Positions 27,130-35,288 of a stretch of 64,000 nucleotides of DNA are shown in pieces. Within the stretch, counting starts at the first letter, position 1, and each line of letters opens with the position of its first letter. The notes below the pieces were generated by a model, which saw only the letters and a program-made list of their open reading frames with translations, searched no databases and was not told where the DNA came from. This DNA is from Asaia sp003994335 (GTDB taxonomy: Bacteria; Pseudomonadota; Alphaproteobacteria; Acetobacterales; Acetobacteraceae), in NCBI RefSeq assembly GCF_037151175.1, contig NZ_JBBCOR010000001.1:124001-188000 (forward strand), read 5' to 3'. Both the position numbers and the translations under genes were made by a program.

Positions 27130-28230
27130 TCAGTGTTCAGTATCAGTGTTCCGCCCCGCCTGACTAGAGATCTCCGCTGTCTCACCCGGCAGGAAGCGCA
27201 TGAGCGACGTGGCGATCATGGGGGCCACTGCGATCAGCACCATGAAGCGCGCAATCTGCATGGCCATGACAAAAGGCACATCGATCGGTGTCGAGGCGGC
27301 GATGATGGCGATTGAGTCCGCGCCACCGGGGCTGGTGGCCAGATAGGCGCTGAGCAGATCCACATGCGCGATCCGGGCCAGCGGCCAGGACAGGAGCGCA
27401 CATCCTGCAATGAGCACACAGGTCGAGAGCGTGACAGCGGGCAGGGCGCGCCAGACGTGGCCAAGTACGTCGCGGGTGAAGCGTCGGCCGATCATCCAGC
27501 CGATGATCACATAGCTCGGGGCCAGCAGCCATTCGGGCAAGGTATAGCGGAGCCCCAGAAAGCTCTGGCACAGCACGCCCAGCGCCAGACTGACCAGAAG
27601 CGGCGCGGCACCCAGGCGCAGGAATGGGGTGACGACTGCCGTAAGCGCCACGATGATGAAACAGGGCCAGATTGGCAAATGTGGGTCGCTAGGGAAAAGT
27701 GGATGCGCCCCATGCGAGGACACCACGATATGCGAGACGATCGAGGTGGCGATCGTGACAAGAAAGACGCGCAGATAGACCATGAAAGCCACGAGGCGCT
27801 GATCGGCGCCATAGGACTCGCAGAGCAGGGTCATGGCGGTTGCGGCACCGGGGGACGAGCCCCAGAGCGCGACGCTGCCGGGCATGACGCGCAGCCGGGC
27901 GAGGACCCAGCCCAGCGAGAAGCTGATCAGAATGACCGAAAACACCCCTCCGAGGAAAATGGCCCAATGGCTGACTACCTCGTGCAGGACGCGAAGTGTC
28001 AGGGAATGGGCCATCAACTGGCCGATGATCGACTGGGCGAGGGGAGGCAGCCGCCTGTCGAGCGGTATGCTGCCTCCCGAGACCGCAACGATGATGGCCG
28101 CAATCATTGGGCCGATCAGGAGAGCGGCGGGAAGACCGGCGATCAGCAGCCCCCCGGCGAGCATGGCCGAGAACAGCATGAGAATGACGAGGATGCCTGT
28201 CGCGTTCTTCATGGGCTCTGTCTTTTCCAC
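27130..28230 (-). CDS. AbrB family (PF05145) membrane protein
   Basis: A 366-aa inner-membrane protein with about ten hydrophobic helices arranged as two similar halves, each with a Gly/Pro-rich turn (LIAGLPAALLIGPMIAAIIVAV early, SPGGADSIAIIAASTPIDVPFVMAMQIARFMVL late). This is the AbrB duplication family, often named for ammonia monooxygenase in databases without evidence. It is unrelated to the DNA-binding AbrB. Transport of a small organic acid is a common guess. The gene lies 21 bases after the isochorismatase-type gene, so both are probably one transcript. Confidence 0.85.
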   Translation of the reverse strand: MEKTEPMKNATGILVILMLFSAMLAGGLLIAGLPAALLIGPMIAAIIVAVSGGSIPLDRRLPPLAQSIIGQLMAHSLTLRVLHEVVSHWAIFLGGVFSVILISFSLGWVLARLRVMPGSVALWGSSPGAATAMTLLCESYGADQRLVAFMVYLRVFLVTIATSIVSHIVVSSHGAHPLFPSDPHLPIWPCFIIVALTAVVTPFLRLGAAPLLVSLALGVLCQSFLGLRYTLPEWLLAPSYVIIGWMIGRRFTRDVLGHVWRALPAVTLSTCVLIAGCALLSWPLARIAHVDLLSAYLATSPGGADSIAIIAASTPIDVPFVMAMQIARFMVLIAVAPMIATSLMRFLPGETAEISSQAGRNTDTEH

Positions 28231-28251
28231 CTGCGCCGATCTCGCCTCAAC

Positions 28252-28818
28252 TCAAGCCGAGAACCCGATATCCTGCGTGGTCGTCACGCGGCACAGCCGG
28301 GGGAATACATGGGTGATCGTCATCTCATGCATCTCCTTGTTCAGCGAGGAGCAGGCATCTTCAGGGACCACCACATCATAGCCAAGCTCCCAGGCGTGGC
28401 GCAGCGTCGATTCCACGCCAAAATTCGTGGCAATACCGGCCAGAACGATGGTCCTGATACCGCGGCGACGCAGTTGCAGGTCGAGATCCGTTCCCGTGAA
28501 GGCGCCCCATTGGCGCTTGAGGATCACGAGATCGCCCTCCTGCTGCAAGCCCGGCGCCAGATCGCTCCAATTGGCAGGCAGGGCAGTGGCGGTGGACAGG
28601 GGGGAATCGACATTATGGGGCGGGGCATCCGCGAAATCGGGCGCGAAGCCGACATGAACGAGCGCAACGCAGACTCCTGCGGCGCGAGCGGTTTCCGCAA
28701 GTTTCCTGCCCTTGGCGAGCACTTCCTGGCTTGAATGAGGCGTTACAGGCAGGGACAATATGCCGCTCTGGAGATCGATCAGGACGAGCGCCGTCGTTTT
28801 GGGATCGAGAGTGAGCAT
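28252..28818 (-). CDS. Isochorismatase-like hydrolase
   Basis: A 188-aa cysteine-hydrolase-superfamily protein. The aspartate (D15 in ALVLIDLQSG) and lysine (K101 in VILKRQWGAF) of the triad are present. The nucleophile position in GIATNFGVEST is glycine (G134) in place of cysteine. That pattern occurs in true isochorismatases such as EntB, which hydrolyse a vinyl ether without a covalent intermediate, so the name may be literal, but the substrate is unknown. AAAGG lies upstream of ATG 28818. It begins a leftward operon with the AbrB permease and VOC genes, opposite a TetR regulator. Confidence 0.87.
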   Translation of the reverse strand: MLTLDPKTTALVLIDLQSGILSLPVTPHSSQEVLAKGRKLAETARAAGVCVALVHVGFAPDFADAPPHNVDSPLSTATALPANWSDLAPGLQQEGDLVILKRQWGAFTGTDLDLQLRRRGIRTIVLAGIATNFGVESTLRHAWELGYDVVVPEDACSSLNKEMHEMTITHVFPRLCRVTTTQDIGFSA

Positions 28819-28835
28819 GGGAGAGCCTTTCATCG

Positions 28836-29453
28836 ATGGAAACGTCACCGCCCAGTTATGCGAGGAAATCCTCGCATAAGTCAAATGCCATCGCCCCTAA
28901 GAGGCAGCGTGGCCGGGAGCGCGTGGCCCTGATCCTCGATGCAGCGTCCTCGCTTTTTGCCGAGAAAGGCGTCGAGGGCGCGACCATGACGGAAATCGCC
29001 GCGCGCTCGGGAACGGCCATAGGGTCGCTCTACCGTTTCTTCCCGACAAGGGAGAGTATTGCCATCACGCTGCTGGAGCGGTTCATCGAGGATCGTCTCG
29101 ATCTGCTCGATCGCATGCATGAGGAACTCGGGCCTGGGGCTCTCGACGCCGCCGCCGAACTCCTGATGAACGCCTGGCTGGAAAAGCGTGAAGAGCGCGA
29201 TGTGACGACCATGCTCATGGCAACACGCTCCGATGCCGGGCATTACACAGCGCAATGGCGTAGCCAGTTTCTGGAGCGCGTGGTGCGTATCCTCGAGCGC
29301 GTAACACCTGACAAAGCTGAAACGGCTCCGGCGCGAGGCGTCGTGGTGCTTCACGTCCTGAAGCTTGCCCCGCAACTTGTGACAGGCTCGCTGGGTGGGG
29401 AGATCGAGAAGGAGTTGCGTCAGGTAGTCCTGGGGCTGGTCAGGGGTGCCTGA
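28836..29453 (+). CDS. TetR/AcrR family transcriptional regulator
   Basis: A 205-aa TetR-type regulator. The DNA-binding domain is RERVALILDAASSLFAEKGVEGATMTEIAARSGTAIGSLYRFFPTRESI (about residues 27-75). The C-terminal ligand domain is helical and without recognised specificity. It faces the isochorismatase gene with only 17 bases between the predicted start codons. A near-perfect palindrome lies inside the predicted first codons (28856-28879), so either the true start is downstream, with no ATG available, or the gene is read from a promoter inside the opposite gene. It probably represses the isochorismatase-permease-VOC operon. Confidence 0.9.
   Translation: METSPPSYARKSSHKSNAIAPKRQRGRERVALILDAASSLFAEKGVEGATMTEIAARSGTAIGSLYRFFPTRESIAITLLERFIEDRLDLLDRMHEELGPGALDAAAELLMNAWLEKREERDVTTMLMATRSDAGHYTAQWRSQFLERVVRILERVTPDKAETAPARGVVVLHVLKLAPQLVTGSLGGEIEKELRQVVLGLVRGA
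28856..28879. promoter_or_regulatory. 24-bp palindrome, probable TetR operator
   Basis: TTATGCGAGGA (28856-28866) and TCCTCGCATAA (28869-28879) are perfect 11-bp complements with a 2-base AA centre. It lies 38 bases upstream of the isochorismatase ATG and within codons 7-15 of the predicted TetR frame. Length and symmetry are those of classical TetR-family operators. Confidence 0.7.
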
Positions 29454-29486
29454 GCTCGCGACCCGCATGGGCGCACAGACCGCAGA

Positions 29487-29514
29487 CCGCAGCCGGGTTG
29501 ATACTCGGCTGCGG
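29487..29514. terminator. Hairpin between convergent tetR and sspB genes
   Basis: CCGCAGCCG (29487-29495) and CGGCTGCGG (29506-29514) are perfect 9-bp complements with a 10-base loop. The position between convergent genes suggests termination, though no T run follows on either strand. Confidence 0.5.
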
Positions 29515-29622
29515 AGAGGCTTCCAGGCCGCTTGGCCTTGATGGGCCTCTCTGCCCTTTGCTCGCGGTCATGGAACCTGACGCCGGGATGGGATGGAGTT
29601 CGGGGCGGGAAAAGGGGTGAGA

Positions 29623-30147
29623 TCAGTGCGGACGCTTGCGGAAGGCGTCCAGGCTGACAACCTGACCATCCTCGCTGCCGGTCTGCGTCGACGCGCTCTC
29701 GTCCTCAGCCGTGGGCTCCGCCTCATCGATCTCGGCGGCCATCTCGCCCGGCTCGACCGTGAAGCGCAGAGCCATACGGATATGGGGATCAGCGAAGGCA
29801 GTGATCGCGGCGAAGGGAATGACAAGCACGCTGCCGATTCCCCCGAAAGAGAGACCGACCGACACCGTCATGGCCTCGCGATCGACCCTCAGATCCCAGA
29901 ACTGATGCTGCAGCACGATCGTCATGTCATGCGGGTATTGCGCGCGCAGACGGTCGGGAATGATGATGCCAGGATAATCGGTCAGAAAGGTGAGATAGAA
30001 ATGATGCTCGCCCGGGAGACCCTCTGTGCTGGCGTAATCGAGTGCGCGCAGCATGACTTCACGATAAGCGTCTTCCACCCATTCATCATAGGGCAGCAGG
30101 CTTTCTGGCAATTCGTGATCCATGCCGTCACCCTGATCATCGCTCAT
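29623..30147 (-). CDS. sspB: SspB family ClpXP adaptor
   Basis: A 174-aa alpha-type SspB. It tethers tmRNA-tagged proteins to ClpXP for degradation. The substrate-binding core is residues 15-130 (LPYDEWVEDAYREVMLRALDYA, HHFYLTFLTDYPGIIIPDRLRAQYPHDMTIVLQHQFWDL, VGLSFGGIGSVLVIPFAAITAFADP). An acidic flexible linker (EIDEAEPTAEDESASTQTGSED) follows, then a short basic ClpX-binding tail (VVSLDAFRKRP). All parts expected of the adaptor are intact. The gene lies just downstream of, and in the same direction as, the tmRNA gene. Confidence 0.93.
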   Translation of the reverse strand: MSDDQGDGMDHELPESLLPYDEWVEDAYREVMLRALDYASTEGLPGEHHFYLTFLTDYPGIIIPDRLRAQYPHDMTIVLQHQFWDLRVDREAMTVSVGLSFGGIGSVLVIPFAAITAFADPHIRMALRFTVEPGEMAAEIDEAEPTAEDESASTQTGSEDGQVVSLDAFRKRPH

Positions 30148-30311
30148 TCTAATCGATCCATTTTCGAGACACTGATCACTCAGGGATGCGACGATTCAGG
30201 GCCCATGGCAAGGGCTCGTGTCGGTAGACTATATCCCGAACCCTCGGCGTATGGGCGGGAAATGCCTGAACGCCTGCGGCCGCGTTCCAGAGGATGGGGG
30301 ATGAATGAAGT

Positions 30312-30600
30312 GGGAGGGCTTCTGTTGCCCGGTGCCCTCCCGAACCGCGCTTATCGCTTATGCAGCGACAGCGAGCACCTTTGTGTTATCATTGGCACTT
30401 GTGATTTAGCCCGATAACGGCGGTACAATGCCGGGCAAAAGGCAAGTCTTTACCACGCACGTCGAGCCTGTTTCGTCCCCTGACTTTCCGTTGGGCAGGG
30501 CCCTCGGGAAGGAATGGTGGAGACGCCGGGCACTGCCCCCGGGTCCGTAACGATTATTCCACTTACCGTTTATCGCCATAGCCAAGGGCAAGCCCTCCGG
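30312..30600 (-). ncRNA. ssrA: Two-piece (circularly permuted) tmRNA
   Basis: On the minus strand the coding piece starts at 30480 with GGGGACGAAACAGGCTCGAC, the tmRNA 5' signature. Its tag frame begins at GCC 30396 and reads ANDNTKVLAVAA then TAA (30360-30358), with a helix (TCGCT/AGCGA) around the stop. The acceptor piece lies upstream (higher coordinates) and ends CGTCTCC-ACCA at 30515. CGTCTCC pairs with GGGGACG to form the acceptor stem, with the CCA encoded. The 34 bases between (30481-30514) are the intervening segment removed in maturation. An 8-bp hairpin (30341-30334 with 30319-30312) marks the 3' end. The 5' limit of the acceptor piece (about 30600) is approximate. Confidence 0.92.
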
Positions 30601-30822
30601 CACCGATGCATATAGACGCGCACCGCTTTCACGGCAAGGGGCTGCCCGGCCTCGGAGCGGATTGAGCGCGCAAGGCGGTCCAAGTCCGGGCAATCGCAAT
30701 GGACCATGATGGCGATCGGCCTTGCGGGCGCTTGGGTGGAGGATGGATGCGTGCGGACCGAATCATCCCGTGACATGAAGTGCTGGTGTTTTCCCAAGCC
30801 GTCCTGTGATAAGCGTCGGCCC

Positions 30823-31731
30823 ATGCCGCTGACACCAGAACAACGCGCCGAGATCGACGCTTCCCGCCTCACGCCCTCTCAGACGAGCCGGCCGACCGTG
30901 CCTGCCCTGGAGGCGATTCTCTTCACCCCCATCGAACTGCTCGACCATGGCTTCGTCCGTGTCGTCGATTACATGGGCGATGACGGGGCCATCGTGCAGG
31001 CTGCACGTGTTTCCTACGGGCGCGGCACCAAGAAGGTCTCCGAGGATACGGGGCTGATACGCTATCTGATGCGGCATCGCCATTCGACCCCGTTCGAGAT
31101 GTGCGAGATCAAGTTCCATGTGAAGCTGCCCGTTTTTGTGGCGCGTCAGTGGATCCGTCATCGCATGGCAAATGTGAACGAATACTCGGCACGCTATTCG
31201 ATTCTGGATCGCGAATTCTATCTGCCCGATCCCGAGCAGGTGTCGGCACAGAGCGTGTCGAACCGCCAGGGCCGCGCCGAGGCCCTTTCTCCCGAAAAGG
31301 CGGCTGAGGTGCTCGACCTGCTGCGTCAGGATGCGGCGCGCTGCTATGACAACTACGAGACGATGCTCGACCCTGAGGGGTATGGTCTGGCGCGCGAACT
31401 GGCGCGCATGAATCTGACGCTCAACACCTACACGCAGTGGTACTGGAAGATCGATCTTCACAACCTGCTGCATTTCCTGAGCCTGCGCGCCGACAGCCAC
31501 GCCCAGTATGAAATCCGCGTCTATGCCGAGGCCATGCTCGATGTGCTGCGCGCCTGGGTGCCCATCACGGCTTCCGCTTTCGAGGAGTATCGTCTGGGGG
31601 CCTTCACCTTTTCATCAGGCATGCTGGCCGTCCTGCGTCGCCAGTTGGCCGGTGAGGCGGTGACACAGCCGGAATCGGGGCTCAGCAAGCGCGAATGGGA
31701 AGAGATGCAGGCCGTCCTGCAAAAGGCGTGA
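30823..31731 (+). CDS. thyX: Flavin-dependent thymidylate synthase ThyX
   Basis: A 302-aa ThyX, which makes dTMP from dUMP using methylenetetrahydrofolate, NADPH and FAD. The ThyX motif is present as RHRMANVNEYSARYS (residues 112-126), with asparagine in place of the usual serine of RHRxxSxNE. FAD and dUMP contacts are suggested by RHRHSTPFE (84-92), RQWIRHR, and the C-terminal QWYWKIDLHNLLHFLSLR. The start at 30823 was chosen because the extension upstream has low family resemblance. The small membrane-protein gene 4 bases downstream is likely co-transcribed. Confidence 0.96.
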   Translation: MPLTPEQRAEIDASRLTPSQTSRPTVPALEAILFTPIELLDHGFVRVVDYMGDDGAIVQAARVSYGRGTKKVSEDTGLIRYLMRHRHSTPFEMCEIKFHVKLPVFVARQWIRHRMANVNEYSARYSILDREFYLPDPEQVSAQSVSNRQGRAEALSPEKAAEVLDLLRQDAARCYDNYETMLDPEGYGLARELARMNLTLNTYTQWYWKIDLHNLLHFLSLRADSHAQYEIRVYAEAMLDVLRAWVPITASAFEEYRLGAFTFSSGMLAVLRRQLAGEAVTQPESGLSKREWEEMQAVLQKA

Positions 31732-31735
31732 TGCG

Positions 31736-31987
31736 GTGACCGATCTTCGCCGCATGATGGAGGAGGGGGTCCCCGACCCCGAGCCTCCGAGAAAGCTGCC
31801 CTCGATCCTGCCTTGGGCCGCTCTTGCAGGTGTTCTTGTCGTGATCTCGCTGGGCATACGCTTGTTCTGGCCGGTGACGGCGCCCGCCCCCCTGCCAGAA
31901 TGTGGCGCGACTCCCGGGACACAGAGTGCCTGTGTCCGTAGCGAGTCGGCGCCAAGCGGCGCTCAGGGAACACGCGGCGCGCACTAG
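31736..31987 (+). CDS. Small single-pass membrane protein, 83 aa
   Basis: No family recognised. The N-terminus is acidic and Pro-rich (EEGVPDPEPPRKLPS), followed by one membrane helix (ILPWAALAGVLVVISLGIRLFW, about 25-46) and a Ser/Gly/Ala-rich tail containing two cysteines, probably periplasmic. It begins with GTG 4 bases after the thyX stop, with AAAAGG upstream inside the end of thyX. Confidence 0.6.
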   Translation: MTDLRRMMEEGVPDPEPPRKLPSILPWAALAGVLVVISLGIRLFWPVTAPAPLPECGATPGTQSACVRSESAPSGAQGTRGAH

Positions 31988-32054
31988 ACGCCTTTGAAGG
32001 GCCCCGCCTCATCCTTGCCGGGACATGGTCCGCGTCGCGCAGATATCGGGTCTC

Positions 32055-32390
32055 TCAGGGCGCAAGGCCCATCCAGCGCGGGTGACGATGCTCGATCCAA
32101 GCCAGAAGTCTTCCGCTCAAACGGCGAAGGAAGGGGATATCCTCCGCAAGGAGGAAGAAGCCCAAGGGAAGCATCCAGAGCCCTAATATCGGTAGGAAAG
32201 CCAGACACCCCCCGATCATGAACAGGACGCCTGCCGGAATCCTCACCCACCAGCGTGAGGGCGTAAGGAGCCAGCGCGTCAATCGCTGAAGCTTTTCGGG
32301 CAGGCGTGCAAGCAAGAGGGTAAGTCGGCGTTGCCTCTCCTCCTCCGCCGAGATCGGGGCAGGGAGGAGGCCCGGTCTGGTTGACATCAT
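32055..32390 (-). CDS. Small two-helix membrane protein
   Basis: A 111-aa protein. A charged, helical N-terminus (EEERQRRLTLLLARLPEKLQRLTRWL) precedes a membrane hairpin WVRIPAGVLFMIGGCLAFLPILGLWMLPLGFFLLAEDIPFLRR (about 47-88) and a basic tail. The pattern R-I-P-x-G-x-L...LP-x-LG-LWMLPLG is shared by many uncharacterised alphaproteobacterial proteins. Function is unknown. It is transcribed alone, convergent with the small gene after thyX. Confidence 0.7.
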   Translation of the reverse strand: MMSTRPGLLPAPISAEEERQRRLTLLLARLPEKLQRLTRWLLTPSRWWVRIPAGVLFMIGGCLAFLPILGLWMLPLGFFLLAEDIPFLRRLSGRLLAWIEHRHPRWMGLAP

Positions 32391-32530
32391 GATGCGATAA
32401 GCCCCCGAAAATCTGTCGGAAAAGTGACGGCTACGGCGCCCCCAGAGACAGAAACCGCGACAGGGCTCGCCGGTTTTGCCTGCAACCCGGAATTCAATAA
32501 CCGGTTCACCTGGAAAAGGTCACTCTGCTC

Positions 32531-32746
32531 ATGATGTATCCGACGCTCGACAGCCTTTATGAAGCCATCAAGACCGGATCGGTCGGCCTCTCGTTTTCCC
32601 TGCCGACCTATGGTGGAGCCGAGCCGGTCAATGCACCTGAAATCTGGTCCTGGGACGTTGATCGCTATATGGTCGGGACCTGCGCAGCCGATTTGTCCCT
32701 GATCCCGCGCGATGAATGGGCCGGGGACGTCAAGCTCGAAGGCTGA
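32531..32746 (+). CDS. Hypothetical protein, 71 aa
   Basis: A short acidic protein (TLDSLYEAIKTGSVGLSFSLPTYGGAEPVNAPEIWSWDVDRYMVGTC) with no membrane segment or signal peptide and no recognised family. An AAAGG lies about 13 bases upstream. Base composition is similar to coding neighbours, but the call rests mainly on an uninterrupted frame with a sensible start. Confidence 0.45.
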   Translation: MMYPTLDSLYEAIKTGSVGLSFSLPTYGGAEPVNAPEIWSWDVDRYMVGTCAADLSLIPRDEWAGDVKLEG

Positions 32747-32818
32747 CAGGTCGTATCGTCCCTGACTGGACCGGAATGGCCTGGCTGGGTCATTCGGGTG
32801 TCAGGAACTGGGGCGAGA

Positions 32819-33433
32819 GTGTCTGTCAGAAAGCTGATTTCGTCGATTGCCCCTGCGGCCTTGTTGCTGGGGGGCTGTACGCCCACGCCCCCTGCGCATC
32901 CGGACGATATCTGTTCCATCTTTCACGAGAAACGGGGCTGGTATCATGCGGCGCTTCGGCAGGAGAAGAAGTGGAACGTCCCGTTCTCCGTGCCCATGGC
33001 GATCATGTATCAGGAATCGGGGTTCCACAGTAATCTGCACACCAAGCGCACCTATATTCTATGGTTCATTCCATGGGGATATATCACGACCGCCTATGGG
33101 TATCCTCAAGCCAAGGATGAGATCTGGCAGGATTACCAGCGAGCGACCGATACGAGCGCCAGTCGTGAAGATTTCGCGGATTCGCTCGACTTCATCAACT
33201 GGTATGTCACCAGCACGAAGAGACAGGCCCATGTGCCCGTGACAGACGGGATGAGGCAGTATCTGGCTTATCATGAGGGCTGGGGCGGATATCGCAAACG
33301 CTCCTACGCCAGCAAGGGCTGGCTCATAACGGTCGCACGCAAGGTGGGAGCGCGGTCGAATGTCTATGCCGCGCAATATGCGAGTTGCGAAAATGACCTG
33401 AAGGACAAGGGCTTCTGGAGCTGGCTGTTCTGA
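32819..33433 (+). CDS. Lytic-transglycosylase-like (SLT fold) lipoprotein
   Basis: A 204-aa lipoprotein. The GTG start at 32819 gives MSVRKLISSIAPAALLLGGC, a complete lipoprotein signal with lipobox LGGC. An alternative GTG lies at 32798. The lysozyme-like core contains VPFSVPMAIMYQESGFHSNLHT, where the glutamate of QES is the expected catalytic acid, then YGYPQAKDEIWQDYQRATDTSASREDFADSLDFINWYVTST and YLAYHEGWGGYRKRSYASKGWL. These segments recur in a family of uncharacterised SLT-domain lipoproteins. It probably cleaves peptidoglycan glycan strands from a membrane-anchored position. Confidence 0.82.
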   Translation: MSVRKLISSIAPAALLLGGCTPTPPAHPDDICSIFHEKRGWYHAALRQEKKWNVPFSVPMAIMYQESGFHSNLHTKRTYILWFIPWGYITTAYGYPQAKDEIWQDYQRATDTSASREDFADSLDFINWYVTSTKRQAHVPVTDGMRQYLAYHEGWGGYRKRSYASKGWLITVARKVGARSNVYAAQYASCENDLKDKGFWSWLF

Positions 33434-33555
33434 TCAACGAGAGAGCGCTGTGAGCGCAGGGCGACCTGCGCGCTAACGCGCCATCTGCCTGATCGGACTT
33501 CAAGGCGTGTGCCCAACACCGCCTTGTGAGAACCTTACAGCATTGGTCATGTTGC

Positions 33556-34503
33556 TCAGCCTGCGCTCGGTGGCAGGCAACCCTCGGGGATATTATCTGC
33601 CAGAAAAGCCGCGAAGTCCCTGAATGCGGGACCACGAGGGTCCGAACTGCGCCAGACCAGGCCGATCTGCCGACTGGCAGGGGCCATGGGGCGTGTGACC
33701 ACGAGTTCGTCCCACTCAGCGCGGTTCCTCAGAGCCAGCTGAGGTATGAGGGAATAGCCTTCTCCCGCGCCGATCATGTGCCATAGCATTTCCAGGCTGG
33801 TCGCCAGACGCTGCTGATCCCGTGCCGGCATCATGCCACACACGGCAAGTGCCTGATCGCGCAGGCAATGCCCGTCTTCCAGCAACAGCAATCCATTTTC
33901 ATCGTGATCGGCGGCCAGATCCTGCATCGTCAGTGCGTCCCGCGTGGCGAGCGGATGGTTGCGCGGAAAAACGGCCAGGAAAGGTTCCTCGAAGAGCGGA
34001 AAGGTTTCGAAGCTCTCGCCCGGAACGGGGAGGGCTGCGAAAACGAGATCCAGCTCGTTCTGGCGCAAGCGTGACAGCATGCTCTGGGTCAGGCTTTCCG
34101 TCAGCTGCAGTTTCAGTTCGGGATAGGCGCGGCGCAGCAATGGCAGGAGGCTCGGTACGTAGTAAGGGCCGAGGGTTGCGATCACTCCGATACGTAGCAG
34201 CCCCTCCAGGGGGCCCGTGCGTGCGCGTGCGGCCTCTATCATGGCGCGTGCTGAGGCCAGAACCTCCCGGCCCATGGCAATCAGGCGAATACCATCCGGA
34301 GTCGGCGCGACATGGCGGCGCGAGCGCTCGAAAAGGGTGACATCGAGTAGTAACTCGAGCTTGCGAACCTGTTCTGATAATCCCGCCTGGCTCACGCCAC
34401 ATCGCTCGGCGGCCCGCGAGAAATTGCGCAGATCATCGACCGCCACCACATATTCGATATCGCGAAGGGAGAGGCCGGAAAGAGGAATATAGGTCATGGA
34501 CAT
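33556..34503 (-). CDS. oxyR: OxyR-type LysR regulator of the peroxide response
   Basis: A LysR-family protein of about 315 aa with the OxyR signature. The winged-helix DNA-binding domain (LRDIEYVVAVDDLRNFSRAAERCGVSQAGLSEQVRKLE) is followed by the effector domain, which contains EDGHCLRDQALAVC. The two cysteines are nine positions apart, as in E. coli OxyR C199/C208, and form the peroxide-sensing disulfide. The start is uncertain among 34515, 34503 and 34497. The gene is divergent from ahpC-ahpF, its expected targets, with about 140 bases between. Confidence 0.93.
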   Translation of the reverse strand: MSMTYIPLSGLSLRDIEYVVAVDDLRNFSRAAERCGVSQAGLSEQVRKLELLLDVTLFERSRRHVAPTPDGIRLIAMGREVLASARAMIEAARARTGPLEGLLRIGVIATLGPYYVPSLLPLLRRAYPELKLQLTESLTQSMLSRLRQNELDLVFAALPVPGESFETFPLFEEPFLAVFPRNHPLATRDALTMQDLAADHDENGLLLLEDGHCLRDQALAVCGMMPARDQQRLATSLEMLWHMIGAGEGYSLIPQLALRNRAEWDELVVTRPMAPASRQIGLVWRSSDPRGPAFRDFAAFLADNIPEGCLPPSAG

Positions 34504-34641
34504 AGATAGGACCAATCCGTGATGCCGGTAAAAACGGTTCTGCCTATATCTACCATTGACAGAAACGATTTCCGAGGCGTTCGTGTTCGTGGGACAACGA
34601 GCCCGTCATCAAACAGCGATGTGAACCAGGGAGCATATGAC

Positions 34642-35205
34642 ATGCCACGCATCAATTCGACCGTGAAGCCTTTCGAGACCGATGCCTACCACGATGGCAA
34701 GTTCATCAAGGTGTCGGAAGCGGATGTGAAGGGAAAGTGGTCCGTCTTCTTCTTCTATCCTGCTGACTTCACTTTCGTCTGCCCGACCGAACTTGAAGAT
34801 CTGGCCGAGAATTACGCTACCTTCAAGCAGCTTGGCGTCGAGATCTACTCGGTCTCCACCGACAAGCACTTCACTCACAAGGCTTGGCACGACACGTCGC
34901 CAGCTATTGGCAAGATCCAGTATGTCATGCTGGCCGATCCGACGGGCACGATCAGCCGCAACTTCGACGTCATGATCGAGGAAGCAGGCATGGCCGATCG
35001 CGGCACGTTCCTGATCGATCCCGAAGGCAAGATTCAGTACATCGAGGTTACTTCGGGTGGCGTTGGCCGCTCCGCTGCCGAACTGATCGAAAAGATCCGC
35101 GCAGCGCAGTATGTTGCCTCGCATCCGGGTGAAGTCTGCCCCGCGAAGTGGAAAGAGGGTGAAGCCACCCTGTCCCCGTCGCTCGACCTGATCGGCAAGA
35201 TCTGA
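34642..35205 (+). CDS. ahpC: Alkyl hydroperoxide reductase subunit C
   Basis: A 187-aa 2-Cys peroxiredoxin that reduces hydrogen peroxide and organic peroxides. The peroxidatic cysteine is C47 in DFTFVCPTELED and the resolving cysteine is C166 in GEVCPAKWKEG. The conserved TxxC pocket and R in ADRGTFLIDPEGK are present. GGGAG lies ahead of the ATG at 34642. It is followed after 83 bases by ahpF, its reductase, and is probably activated by the divergent OxyR. Confidence 0.97.
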   Translation: MPRINSTVKPFETDAYHDGKFIKVSEADVKGKWSVFFFYPADFTFVCPTELEDLAENYATFKQLGVEIYSVSTDKHFTHKAWHDTSPAIGKIQYVMLADPTGTISRNFDVMIEEAGMADRGTFLIDPEGKIQYIEVTSGGVGRSAAELIEKIRAAQYVASHPGEVCPAKWKEGEATLSPSLDLIGKI

Positions 35206-35288
35206 GGTCGTCTGGCCCGGCCTCCGCGCCGGGCCAACCCCGCCGGATTGCTTCGGCGCAGTTTATCGGAAAGAGCAGGATCAGCCTG

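Noticed and set aside
34503..34552. TAGATAGG and CCTATATCTA as an OxyR binding site between oxyR and ahpC
   Set aside because: The half-sites resemble ATAG elements, but the spacing does not fit the four-element OxyR pattern.
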